A stretch of DNA of 44,544 nt, from the IMG/VR virus record IMGVR_UViG_3300020185_000088, positions 1 through 44,544 of that record; one strand, 5' to 3'. Positions 34,144 through 41,435 of the stretch are shown here, piece after piece. Source of the stretch: a virus. A program made the position numbers and the translations under genes. Under the pieces are notes generated by a model. That model made no database searches and was not told the origin of the DNA. It saw nothing but the letters and a program-made list of their open reading frames with translations. Numbering within the stretch: position 1 is the stretch's first letter; every line of letters starts with the position of its first letter.

Positions 34144-34328
34144 TATCTCTTTCTCATGAGAGTTTAGTTGGTTATTATCAATCTAACTTTCAGTTAATGC
34201 AGGAACACAAGTACTCATTAACAGAATTAGAAGAAATGATACCATGGGAAAGGGAGATATATGTAAAACTTCTTGTCAATCATTTAGAAGAAGAACGAGA
34301 GAGGATTAGACAAGAACAACAAAGTTAA
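34134..34328 (+). CDS. Probable -1 frameshift extension of gp26
   Basis: The -1 frame is closed by TAA at 34128-34130 and then open to TAA at 34326-34328, giving 62 codons from Leu at 34140-34142. The product contains SHESLVGYYQSNFQLMQEHK and LTELEEMIPWEREIYVKLLV, a helical acidic sequence like the frameshift-encoded parts of tail assembly chaperones. The slippery heptamer T TTT TTT (34134-34140) is in the correct phase, with the zero-frame stop directly after it. Independent starts (ATG at 34197 or 34236) lack a good Shine-Dalgarno. The predicted fusion is about 295 residues. Confidence 0.72.
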   Translation, partial: FFLISLSHESLVGYYQSNFQLMQEHKYSLTELEEMIPWEREIYVKLLVNHLEEERERIRQEQQS

Positions 34329-34372
34329 CTTTCGTTATGTTTACGTGATTCATAATATAGAGGACACAAATT

Positions 34373-34759
34373 ATGAGTGATGAAAAGAAAGTAAGTACTG
34401 GTAATGTTGAGATAGACGTTGCAAAGTATACAGAAATGGTCTTGAAGTTAGACGAAGCACAAGACAAAATTAAAGAGATGGAAAAAATTTCTAAGGAACT
34501 TCAGATTGCAACAGCAGCTGCAAAACCTAAAGAACGATTCTCTATCGGTGCATTGTTCAGAGATGAAAATGACATTAATGAAAAGGCAATCATAGGATTT
34601 GCATCATTCTTTTTAATGGTCGTATTCGGTTGTGCAGATTTAATTACTGCATTTTGGGATATGGACTTAAAGGTATCTGACACTATCTACACTTCTTTTG
34701 TTGTAGTGACATTAGGTGCATTTGGTATATCAGAAGCAGGAAAGGCATTCGGTAAATAG
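34373..34759 (+). CDS. Two-helix membrane protein in the tail cluster
   Basis: The 128-residue protein has a charged helical N-terminal half, likely a coiled coil (VLKLDEAQDKIKEMEKISKE). Two hydrophobic segments follow at residues 72-95 (IIGFASFFLMVVFGCADLIT) and 103-122 (DTIYTSFVVVTLGAFGISEA). AGAGGAC precedes the ATG. Size and topology are compatible with a holin, but the location between gp26 and the tape measure instead suggests a tail protein, perhaps one inserted into the host membrane during DNA entry. I cannot separate these from sequence. Confidence 0.7.
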   Translation: MSDEKKVSTGNVEIDVAKYTEMVLKLDEAQDKIKEMEKISKELQIATAAAKPKERFSIGALFRDENDINEKAIIGFASFFLMVVFGCADLITAFWDMDLKVSDTIYTSFVVVTLGAFGISEAGKAFGK

Positions 34760-34768
34760 GAAAAATAA

Positions 34769-37171
34769 ATGGCAGACGATAGCATAAACATACTAAGACA
34801 ACAAAATGCACAAGACCTTGCTAAGACTACAGAACAGTTTAGTAAGAAATTTAAAAATGTCGTCTCAAATTTACAAGAGGTTAACACTCCACTTGCAAAA
34901 ACTATTGCAGACTTAAGAGAAACTACTAAAGGTTCTTTTAAGGCGGCCTCAAATGCTAAAGAACTACAGAACTATACTCAACAAATAGTTAAAGCAACTT
35001 CTGATAATGTAGATAAGACTACAAAAGAATATAAAAAACTCTCAGAAGGTTTAGATAGACTTAGTGGAAGTACTGGATTTGTAGACAAACTTAAACTTGC
35101 ACAAGATACATATAGTCTAAATCAATTAAAAGCAATAACACTAGAACAGGAAATTGCAGAAGCAGAAATTAAAAACCGTAAAAAGATTCAAGACTACAGA
35201 GATAAAATACAACAACTTGAATATGATAGTATCCGTGCAGAAGGTTTTGGTGATGAGAAGAAACATAAAGAACTTTTGGAAGAAAAGAAAAAGCAATCTG
35301 CAAGTCTTCTAAAGTTTGAAACTGAAATTTATGATACTAAGAGAGAAGAATTAGAAGTACAGAAAAACTTAATGGATAAGTCTAAATCTAATTTAGACAA
35401 ACTTAATGAGACCGTTGAAAAACAATCAAAAGAAATTGCAGAACAAGATACTAAGTTTACTATGTTCGGTCAAGGACTTAAAGAACTTACAGGTTTTGAT
35501 TTATTAGGAACTTTAGATACAGTTGTTGATAAGGTAGATGCAGTAGGTAAGATATTTGGAAACAAAGACTTGTCTGGCAGTATCGCTAGTGCTTTCTCCT
35601 TTGGTGGTGAGGAAGGTATTGCAGCTTCAATTGCTGGAGATACTCAAGAACAAGACCCTGCAATAAAAATCGCAAGAAAGGAACTAAAAGAAACTGAAGA
35701 AGTTAACGAAGGTGTTCAGACAACTAATAAACTGTTAAGAACATTGGTAGTTGGAGGCGCTCTTAGGAATGCAAAGGGTGGGGACGAAAACACCAAAAAC
35801 AGTCTCACCCTTCTTCCTGGCCTTTCAAAAGCTCTTGTTCCTCTTGCTGGTGCATTAACAGGTGCTTTTGGACTTAACAAAATATCTGATAAATTATTTA
35901 AATTAGCTGATAAAGATGCTGGAAAAACTAAACCAGGCATGCTCAGAAGAGGACTTGGTGGTTTAAAAAATATTGCAGGTGGAAGGGGTAAACTTATTGG
36001 GGGACTTTTAGTTGGTCTTGCAAGTGCCATAGGCCTCGGGAAACTTTTTGGTGATAATGATACACAAGAAGATAATCCCATGTCCCCAGGCTCTATGGGT
36101 GCAGAACTTGGTTCTAATTCAAATAGTGCTATTGGCAGGTCACTGGATAGTTATAAAAATGCCATACCAGGCGGAATAAGACCTGATGAACTTGCAACAG
36201 AATCTTATGAATCTTATAGTTCAAGGTGGCATTATTTAAATGACATACAAGATTTTGATGACCAAGACCCTAGAAAGGTTGATAAACTATTTAATAAAGA
36301 TGGCAAGTTAGATAAAAGAACTAAGTTTTGGAAAAACTGGAAGGCAGAAAATTCTAACATATACGGTAAGGATAAGTTGAATGACCCAGCAGAACTGAAA
36401 AAAATGCTAAACGTATCCCCTTCAGAGTTAGATGACATTCTCGATAAGTCAATAGCGAACAACAAGAAAATGAAACTTGCAGCAAGCTTTGATAGACAAG
36501 TTGTGAAAAATCTAGGTGCAAAATTGCCTTTCGTTGGAAGTGGACTAGATATATTCTTTGATAATAGAGAACAGAACCAATATGGTAAAGGTATAGAGGG
36601 GTTAGAATCAGAAGGCCTTCTAACAGGTGATATGTTAAAGACTGCTGAAGGAGCTCAATCTGCAAATAAAAGAGGTAGTATTGGTCGTGGTATTGGAAGT
36701 TGGGCAGGCGGTCTCTTAGGTGCAGCTCTTCCAGCCGCAGGCGCAATTGCATTAGGTTCAAATCCTGTTGGTTGGGGTATACTTGCTGCTAGTTTAGGTA
36801 CTGGTATATTAGGTGCAATGGGTGGAGGAAGAGCAGGAGACAGTATTGCAACATTCGATAGTGGAGCTCAAACTTTAACACAAGAATTAGCAATGATTGA
36901 TAGTTCAAATGCTTCTAAAGAACAAAAAGAAAGTATGGTTCTAGCTGCACTTAAAAAGTATAAGGGTATTATGAATGACGGAACACCTACAGAAATTGTT
37001 CTTAAGAATGCTTCAAACACTGGATTAGATTCGTCCTCTAAACTAAGTGACGGAAATACTAGTGTGAATACTAATGTTGTGAATAATAAAAATACAACAA
37101 TACAAACTGGTAGACATAGTTTTAGAAATCCCGATGATACTGCGAGACTAGTAGACCTTAAGTACTCTTAA
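34769..37171 (+). CDS. Tail tape measure protein (gp29-like by position)
   Basis: The 800-residue protein opens with about 230 residues of charged coiled-coil helix (EIKNRKKIQDYRDKIQQLEY). Then come hydrophobic Gly/Ala-rich stretches near residues 355-425 (LVPLAGALTGAFGLNKI, LIGGLLVGLASAIGLGKLFG) and 645-695 (GLLGAALPAAGAIALGSNPV). This is the usual tape-measure pattern of a long helical ruler with membrane-active segments. T4 gp29 has 590 residues. At about 0.15 nm per residue this one would suit a tail tube near 120 nm, which is an estimate only. AGGAAA precedes the ATG. The stop codon lies inside a terminator hairpin. Confidence 0.78.
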   Translation: MADDSINILRQQNAQDLAKTTEQFSKKFKNVVSNLQEVNTPLAKTIADLRETTKGSFKAASNAKELQNYTQQIVKATSDNVDKTTKEYKKLSEGLDRLSGSTGFVDKLKLAQDTYSLNQLKAITLEQEIAEAEIKNRKKIQDYRDKIQQLEYDSIRAEGFGDEKKHKELLEEKKKQSASLLKFETEIYDTKREELEVQKNLMDKSKSNLDKLNETVEKQSKEIAEQDTKFTMFGQGLKELTGFDLLGTLDTVVDKVDAVGKIFGNKDLSGSIASAFSFGGEEGIAASIAGDTQEQDPAIKIARKELKETEEVNEGVQTTNKLLRTLVVGGALRNAKGGDENTKNSLTLLPGLSKALVPLAGALTGAFGLNKISDKLFKLADKDAGKTKPGMLRRGLGGLKNIAGGRGKLIGGLLVGLASAIGLGKLFGDNDTQEDNPMSPGSMGAELGSNSNSAIGRSLDSYKNAIPGGIRPDELATESYESYSSRWHYLNDIQDFDDQDPRKVDKLFNKDGKLDKRTKFWKNWKAENSNIYGKDKLNDPAELKKMLNVSPSELDDILDKSIANNKKMKLAASFDRQVVKNLGAKLPFVGSGLDIFFDNREQNQYGKGIEGLESEGLLTGDMLKTAEGAQSANKRGSIGRGIGSWAGGLLGAALPAAGAIALGSNPVGWGILAASLGTGILGAMGGGRAGDSIATFDSGAQTLTQELAMIDSSNASKEQKESMVLAALKKYKGIMNDGTPTEIVLKNASNTGLDSSSKLSDGNTSVNTNVVNNKNTTIQTGRHSFRNPDDTARLVDLKYS

Positions 37172-37178
37172 GTTTTTT
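37157..37178 (+). terminator. Terminator hairpin within the convergent gene overlap
   Basis: CTTAAG (37157-37162), a TACT loop and CTTAAG (37167-37172) form a 6-bp stem followed by six T on the plus strand. The hairpin contains the tape-measure stop codon (37169-37171) and also the last codons and stop of the opposing 37158-37352 gene. The stem is weak in GC, but a clean T-run follows. Confidence 0.68.
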
Positions 37179-37352
37179 ACGATTGTATTTTGTTTTGTCC
37201 GAATGGACTTGTGATGCACCATGACTAGGTGTTTCTTTTCTTACTTTAATTTCAGGTTTCTTTTTACCAAAGATTTTTTCCCAGTTATCTGCATAGGCTT
37301 CTTCGTTTGAGTTCCTTCTCTTGGAACCTTTACCCCCATGCCAATTACTCAT
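37158..37352 (-). CDS. Small basic protein coupled to ribosomal protein S21
   Basis: This 64-residue protein ([20 protein letters not shown], then ADNWEKIFGKKKPEIKVRKE) is strongly basic and resembles short conserved proteins in marine T4-like phages without a known role. Its ATG overlaps the stop of the S21 gene by one base (TAATG), so the two are made together. The charge pattern would suit RNA binding, which is a guess. Its 3' end overlaps the tape-measure gene on the other strand by 14 bases. Confidence 0.68.
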   Translation of the reverse strand: MSNWHGGKGSKRRNSNEEAYADNWEKIFGKKKPEIKVRKETPSHGASQVHSDKTKYNRKKLKST

Positions 37353-37588
37353 TATCTTATCTTTCTAAAAGAAGCAGATTGCATTCGCTTCTTGTTTAAC
37401 TTTTTCCTTCTTTTTAAATCTTGATTCTTTTGATTCTTAGTATCGTTAGGTTTCTCGTGATACTTTCTATCTCTAACCTCTTGAACAATACCTGCCTTAT
37501 CGCATTCCTTTTTAAATCGTCTTAACATTCTATCGAATGGTTCAACATTATTACTTTTCCTATCTATTCTTGGTTTTACTTCTGGCAT
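37352..37588 (-). CDS. rpsU: Ribosomal protein bS21
   Basis: The 78-residue protein contains the bS21 signature ESFD-type start ([20 protein letters not shown], then [13 protein letters not shown]) and a lysine/arginine-rich tail ([13 protein letters not shown]). Bacterial S21 is about 65-75 residues and sits by the 3' end of 16S rRNA next to the anti-Shine-Dalgarno sequence, where it affects start-site choice. S21 is one of the ribosomal proteins most often found in phages, including marine T4-like ones. The ATG at 37586-37588 follows the methyltransferase stop by one base. It may replace host S21 late in infection. Confidence 0.88.
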   Translation of the reverse strand: MPEVKPRIDRKSNNVEPFDRMLRRFKKECDKAGIVQEVRDRKYHEKPNDTKNQKNQDLKRRKKLNKKRMQSASFRKIR

Positions 37589-37589
37589 A

Positions 37590-38471
37590 TTACTTAAAAA
37601 ATTGTTCTAAAGATTCCTCTCTGTTTTTTATTTTATCTGAACTATATTCTAGTTCTCCTTCTTTACGAAACACTAGGACAAATTCATGAACCTTTGCAGT
37701 GTATCTTTTACTTGCACACTTACCTGCTTGTAAGGCTGCAAATATAGTGTCGTTCTTCATTACAATTATATCATGTAATTTAAGACCCGACTTAGTGAAC
37801 ATATTTATAGTATCTGAATGAAAAGGTTTATATTCTCCGTCTTTTCTCCAATCACCACAAACCCATACACAAAAACCACCTGGCTTTAAAACTCGTTCTA
37901 TATTATCTCCACAAACTTGTATCCTTTCACAAAAGGGTTCATACTTTCTTAGGTCGGATAACTGACCCTCTGCACTTTCATATCTTTCTATATCACCGTA
38001 AGGTGGACAAGTCATAACTAAGTTTGCAGATTCATTAGGTGTTGATTTCATTTCACACCCGTCTTCTTCATAAATGGTTGCACCGAGTTCATGTCTATCT
38101 AACTCGTGTCTAACTCTATCGACTGTTTCAGAAGATACATCATAACCATAATAGTTTCTTCCTAAAGATTGCGATACGAATGCACGTGTCAATCTTCCAG
38201 CAAATGGGTCAACGATTGTATCACCAACCATAGACCAATAGTGAACTATGTTCTCACATAAACCAGCATGAAACTCACTCATCATTAAACCATTAGGAAG
38301 ACGAGGACAAACTCCTCTCTTCTCTTCGTATGCAGTTAAGTATGCATCGTCCCAATTGTTCTTAGACGATTTAGTTGGAGTGATAACTGATTGTGGGTTC
38401 CAACCAAACTGGTCAATAACCCTCTCGTTCTCATTCCAAGGTAGTATGTTTTTATAGTATTCACTTTTCAT
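37590..38471 (-). CDS. DNA methyltransferase (N4-cytosine or N6-adenine type)
   Basis: The 293-residue protein has S-adenosylmethionine motif I as [13 protein letters not shown] (87-99) followed by [10 protein letters not shown], and catalytic motif IV as TCPPYG (154-159). These are in I-then-IV order. The C-terminal part ([20 protein letters not shown] and [13 protein letters not shown]) fits the N4/N6 methylase fold. Phage enzymes of this kind usually protect their DNA from restriction or mark it for regulation. No cognate nuclease is nearby, so it appears to be an orphan enzyme. The ATG has no clear Shine-Dalgarno and lies behind a structured non-coding stretch. Confidence 0.82.
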   Translation of the reverse strand: MKSEYYKNILPWNENERVIDQFGWNPQSVITPTKSSKNNWDDAYLTAYEEKRGVCPRLPNGLMMSEFHAGLCENIVHYWSMVGDTIVDPFAGRLTRAFVSQSLGRNYYGYDVSSETVDRVRHELDRHELGATIYEEDGCEMKSTPNESANLVMTCPPYGDIERYESAEGQLSDLRKYEPFCERIQVCGDNIERVLKPGGFCVWVCGDWRKDGEYKPFHSDTINMFTKSGLKLHDIIVMKNDTIFAALQAGKCASKRYTAKVHEFVLVFRKEGELEYSSDKIKNREESLEQFFK

Positions 38472-38641
38472 AATATAATCTTAAATTAGATGTTAAGTCG
38501 CCCCTTCACTTTACAGCATTCCCGCTCTTAACCGATTCTTCCGCTCTGACCCCAAGAATCTTTCCCTTACTGATTAACCCCACTCCTTCGTTATCAGTTC
38601 GGTGTTGACTATTCAAGGACACATAATGATATGTCAACACC
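38472..38641 (-). ncRNA. Candidate structured RNA or leader between gp32 and the methyltransferase
   Basis: The 188-base gap has no gene but is rich in inverted repeats when read on the minus strand. In 5'-3' order the arms are: GGTGTTGAC with GTCAACACC (38633-38641 and 38601-38609); AACTGATAAC with GTTAATCAGT (38590-38599 and 38569-38578, one bulge); GATTCTT with AAGAATC (38554-38560 and 38534-38540); and GTTAAG with CTTAAC (38527-38532 and 38492-38497). Loops are purine-rich and more GC-rich than the surroundings. A TTGACA sequence lies at the upstream edge. It could be a small RNA, a riboswitch-like leader or an attenuator. It does not fit a tRNA or an RNA family I can name. Confidence 0.5.
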
Positions 38642-38648
38642 CCCGTTT

Positions 38649-38680
38649 AAAAAACTTACTTATTCAGAAGCAAGTTTTTT
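38649..38680 (-). terminator. Intrinsic terminator overlapping the gp32 stop
   Basis: The minus strand forms AAAAAACTTGCTT paired with AAGTAAGTTTTTT, a 13-bp stem with one G-T wobble and a 6-base loop, ending in six T. The hairpin begins in the last codons of gp32, and the stop codon lies in the loop and descending arm. Strong gp32 expression would be insulated here from the methyltransferase and S21 genes. Confidence 0.8.
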
Positions 38681-39550
38681 GAAGTAATCCATCGCATCAT
38701 CTTCTTCACCTTCAGAAGTAGATTCTACTGATGAGATTACAGGTTCTTCAGCAACAGATTCAGTGTTTACATTTGACCAAGGCACTTCGTCTAGGTCTTC
38801 TGCAACTGACTCTGCAGTCGAATTACTTACTGTACCAGTTAAACCTAATACTCTATCGAGTTTCTCTTTGAGTTCCTCGTAAGTTTTAAATTCATTTGGT
38901 GCAATAATGTCCGTCAAAGAATGAGCAGAACTAAATGTTTCGTTCAACTTATCCTCGTCCTCGAATAGTGGTGCAACTGAATCGAACTCTGATTTATCAT
39001 AGTTCCAGTATCCGTCCACTTTTCTTATTTTGATTTTGAAGTTTGCACCTTCCCTTAAATCAAAAGGGTTGATTGCACTTTCATCTTCAAATGCTGGAGA
39101 GATAGCCTCTTTGAGTTGTTCAAAGATTTTCTTTCCAAATTTATACAAGAATACTTTACCTTCGTTATCGGGATTTTTAGGGTCTGAAACAACTAAGACA
39201 TTAGAAACATAGTGAAGTCTTCTCTTCTGTTTTCTAGCAATCTCTTTGTTTGCTTCAATACCTGTATTCCATAACTGGGTATTGTACTCCGACACTGGGT
39301 CTTTTTTATTAAGAGTCGTTAAAGACTTCTCAATATACCAACCACCAGGCCCTTGGAAACCGTGGTCAAAATAACTGACCCAAGGCATTTCTTCGTTTTG
39401 GGGTGTTGGTAAGAATCTTACTACAGCAAAACCGTTTCCAGTTTTATCTAGTTCAGGTTTCCAGTACCTTTCATCGTTGTAGGATTTTTTTGCACCTTCT
39501 GTAGGTGAAGCAGTTTCCATGGCTGCTCTTAGTTTATCTAATGATGACAT
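38660..39550 (-). CDS. 32: Single-stranded DNA-binding protein gp32
   Basis: The 296-residue protein aligns along its length with T4 gp32 (301 residues). Shared parts are a basic N-terminal arm (SSLDKLRAAMETA), the core with VSNVLVVSDPKNPDNEGKVF and LYKFGKKIFEQLKEAI, then LREGANFKIKIRKVDGYWNY and an acidic C-terminal tail (EGEEDDAMDYFKKLASE) that binds replication partners. It contains no cysteine. Where T4 has its zinc ligands (CPVCxY), this protein has DPVSEY. AGGAGAATA precedes the ATG. Neighbours gp59 and gp33 are as in T4. It coats single-stranded DNA during replication and recombination. Confidence 0.92.
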   Translation of the reverse strand: MSSLDKLRAAMETASPTEGAKKSYNDERYWKPELDKTGNGFAVVRFLPTPQNEEMPWVSYFDHGFQGPGGWYIEKSLTTLNKKDPVSEYNTQLWNTGIEANKEIARKQKRRLHYVSNVLVVSDPKNPDNEGKVFLYKFGKKIFEQLKEAISPAFEDESAINPFDLREGANFKIKIRKVDGYWNYDKSEFDSVAPLFEDEDKLNETFSSAHSLTDIIAPNEFKTYEELKEKLDRVLGLTGTVSNSTAESVAEDLDEVPWSNVNTESVAEEPVISSVESTSEGEEDDAMDYFKKLASE

Positions 39551-39583
39551 TGTATTCTCCTATTGTATTAACATTGTATCGCA

Positions 39584-40306
39584 TTATATCAAAGACTCTA
39601 GGCCTAAACCTAAAATCCACTTCTCACTACTTTCATAATAAGACAATTCATTATACTTGATTTCGTCCTCTTTGTCAAGAGGATTTTTCCAGTATACTGA
39701 ACCTTTTCCATAGTACCATTCTAATAGTGCTATGAACTGACTCCTCTGAACATCAAGAACAGTTGAGTCGGTATTATATTTATGCCCGTAGTTAGCACTA
39801 CCTTCATAAATATTATCACAAATATCACTTTCCAGTGCATCAAATCCCACCATGTTTATAGTCTTATAACCTTGTTGCATAGCATAACTTAATGCTGACA
39901 TTCCAGTAAACAAGTTCCTAAACATAGGGTCATTGTATGTGATTATTATTTCAGGATTTACTAATCCCAAAAAATCTGTATAAGTTTCATTACCTTGAAC
40001 AATGAAGTGTGTATCATTATCCTTTTTAGATATTCGTATATCGTCATGACTGTAGTTAAACCCTGCAGACATTAACTCCAACATTTCTATTGGAAGGGGT
40101 TCAATGTCAGCAAAACACACTAGGTTTTCTTTATAATATCCTGTCTCTACAATTTCTTTTTGTAAAGGCATATCAGCTGCAAACACTATATCACACTTAT
40201 TAGTGTCCCTATAGATTGCATTACAACCCCATACTTCATGTATGCAATTGTCAATATCAAAATCCTTTCTACTAGGCCCGTTTCCCAATATAGTTATTTC
40301 TGACAT
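39584..40306 (-). CDS. GNGPS Rossmann-like protein, possible glycosyltransferase
   Basis: The 240-residue protein begins with a strand-loop typical of a Rossmann-like fold (ITILGNGPSRKDFDIDNCIH), then HEVWGCNAIYRDTNKCDIVF. Later it has LFTGMSALSYAMQQGYKTIN, then MVGFDAL. The order GNGPS, CN, hydrophobic helix, GYK and G-F/I-D occurs in GT42-type sialyltransferases (Cst-II) and in MptE-like proteins. Related GNGPS proteins are common in T4-like marine phages, without tested function. It overlaps the end of gp59 by 13 bases. If it is a CMP-sugar transferase it could use the KdsB product, which is speculation. Confidence 0.6.
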   Translation of the reverse strand: MSEITILGNGPSRKDFDIDNCIHEVWGCNAIYRDTNKCDIVFAADMPLQKEIVETGYYKENLVCFADIEPLPIEMLELMSAGFNYSHDDIRISKKDNDTHFIVQGNETYTDFLGLVNPEIIITYNDPMFRNLFTGMSALSYAMQQGYKTINMVGFDALESDICDNIYEGSANYGHKYNTDSTVLDVQRSQFIALLEWYYGKGSVYWKNPLDKEDEIKYNELSYYESSEKWILGLGLESLI

Positions 40307-40887
40307 AACTCTATTGTTTTAGTTTTGTATTTTGTATAATCAAAGTCTATGAAAGACTTATACTTTTGAATCTTTATGTGTATTTCGGGATAGACTATCT
40401 TCTCTGATATGAGTCTCTCCCAGTCGGAACTGAATCCGATAATAGAATCCATTATACAAAGTGTCTCTAAAGATATGTTCTTTGCCATGTATTCTTTTAA
40501 TAGTATAGGGTGTTGACCTTTCTTTACTTCCAATACCTTTTGTATACTTCTTTTAAGTAGGATATCAGAGAGTTCTGTTTCATACATATATGACAATTTT
40601 TGTTGTCTCTTTTTCCATTCTTTATAAATTCGTTCACATTCATTGTCTAATAGGTCTCCTGCCCAACTGTCTTTAAGACTTAGATTTGCAATATAGAAAT
40701 CTTGTAAGTCTTGTTTGTAAGTTTTAAATAACTTACCAAAATGAAATTTATCTTTTCGTTTTAGAAAGGAATTGATGTCACTCTTTACTTTACCATTATA
40801 CTTTATAAAGTCATAGTCTTTAGAATAGAAGTGTAATTTTATTCCAAGATAAAGAGTGTATGCATCGTATCCTTCCCTACTTGTCAT
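40294..40887 (-). CDS. 59: Replicative helicase loader gp59
   Basis: The 197-residue protein matches T4 gp59 (217 residues) most clearly at the N-terminus (YDAYTLYLGIKLHFYSKDYD, then FIKYNGKV and KRKDKFHFGKLFK). The mostly helical C-terminal half ends FDYTKYKTKTIELCQK. gp59 binds forked DNA and gp32 and loads the gp41 helicase. It stands next to gp33 and close to gp32, as in T4. Its start overlaps the upstream stop (TAATG). Confidence 0.88.
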   Translation of the reverse strand: MTSREGYDAYTLYLGIKLHFYSKDYDFIKYNGKVKSDINSFLKRKDKFHFGKLFKTYKQDLQDFYIANLSLKDSWAGDLLDNECERIYKEWKKRQQKLSYMYETELSDILLKRSIQKVLEVKKGQHPILLKEYMAKNISLETLCIMDSIIGFSSDWERLISEKIVYPEIHIKIQKYKSFIDFDYTKYKTKTIELCQK

Positions 40888-41189
40888 TAAGTTATGATAG
40901 TAGGAGTTTTTGGTGGTGTCACTATAGACCCAGTTGCTTGTTGGTATGCTTCTTGAATAGGTTGGTTTGTTGCAACAACAAATACAAATTCATTGAATGA
41001 AACTTCACTTGGATTCTCTTCTCCAGTGACTGCAATGCCTCTTGCAAATCCCATACCACCGTCTCCGTTAGGATGAGAGATTACCATTCTAGGGTCTTCA
41101 ATATTTAAAATACCATTTTCTAAACCTTTGAATTTACCAATGTATTCACCACTTGTGGCCACTACCGTGACTATATCATTAATTTCCAT
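40887..41189 (-). CDS. Small conserved protein between gp33 and gp59
   Basis: The 100-residue protein begins MEINDIVTVVATSGEYIGKF, then GMGFARGIAVTGEENPSEVS. Short strands at the start suggest a small Sm- or SH3-like barrel. Such proteins accompany gp59 and gp33 in marine T4-like phages, and I know no function. GAGGAAAAG precedes the ATG, and both ends overlap neighbouring genes by one base, so it is part of a tightly coupled 33-x-59 unit. Threonine and proline are frequent in the last 15 residues. Confidence 0.68.
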   Translation of the reverse strand: MEINDIVTVVATSGEYIGKFKGLENGILNIEDPRMVISHPNGDGGMGFARGIAVTGEENPSEVSFNEFVFVVATNQPIQEAYQQATGSIVTPPKTPTIIT

Positions 41190-41434
41190 TATTTCTTTTC
41201 CTCATAAAATCGTGTGATTGTTCCTTGACTAGTCCTACCACGATTGATTAGGTTTAGTCCTTGTGCTTCTGCTTCTAACTTCTCTTTAAGAGGTGGTGTT
41301 AAAAGTCTCTTAGCACTTTCAGGTTCTAATTGATTCTCTTCACAAACTTTAACTATTGCACCCATTACATCAACACCTTTTCCTCGTGAGAGTAATCGCT
41401 CTACCTTTTCAGTAAATTCTTTTCTTGATATCAT
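41189..41434 (-). CDS. 33: Late transcription co-activator gp33
   Basis: The 81-residue protein resembles T4 gp33 (112 residues) in size class, position and its C-terminal half (SAKRLLTPPLKEKLEAEAQG, then LNLINRG). In T4 it bridges the beta flap of host RNA polymerase and the sliding clamp, and works with gp55 at TATAAATA promoters. It is short and helical, without Cys. The presence of TATAAATA elements at structural genes in this window agrees with the assignment. gp55 itself is not in the window. Confidence 0.78.
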   Translation of the reverse strand: MISRKEFTEKVERLLSRGKGVDVMGAIVKVCEENQLEPESAKRLLTPPLKEKLEAEAQGLNLINRGRTSQGTITRFYEEKK

Positions 41435-41435
41435 A

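Noticed and set aside
34373-34759. Firm call of holin for the two-helix membrane protein
   Set aside because: Topology fits, but it lies inside the tail assembly genes and not next to the hydrolase. The sequence does not decide.
37802-37809. TATAAATA on the minus strand inside the methyltransferase gene
   Set aside because: It is within a coding region, and an in-frame ATG follows after only one base, with no gene end or new gene there. It encodes ordinary codons of the methyltransferase.
37590-38471. A restriction-modification system around the methyltransferase
   Set aside because: No restriction endonuclease or specificity subunit is adjacent. The RecB-like nuclease is 3.7 kb away and belongs to a replication family.
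38601-38641. A sigma-70 promoter from TTGACA with a 17-base spacer
   Set aside because: The hexamer at -10 (GAATAG) matches TATAAT poorly, and TTGACA is part of an inverted repeat. It is kept only as a possibility in the ncRNA entry.
38480-38645. A tRNA or a glutamine (glnA/Downstream-peptide) riboswitch in the gp32-methyltransferase gap
   Set aside because: No acceptor stem with T-arm consensus GTTCRANNC was found on either strand, and the conserved core of the glutamine-sensing RNAs is not recognisable.
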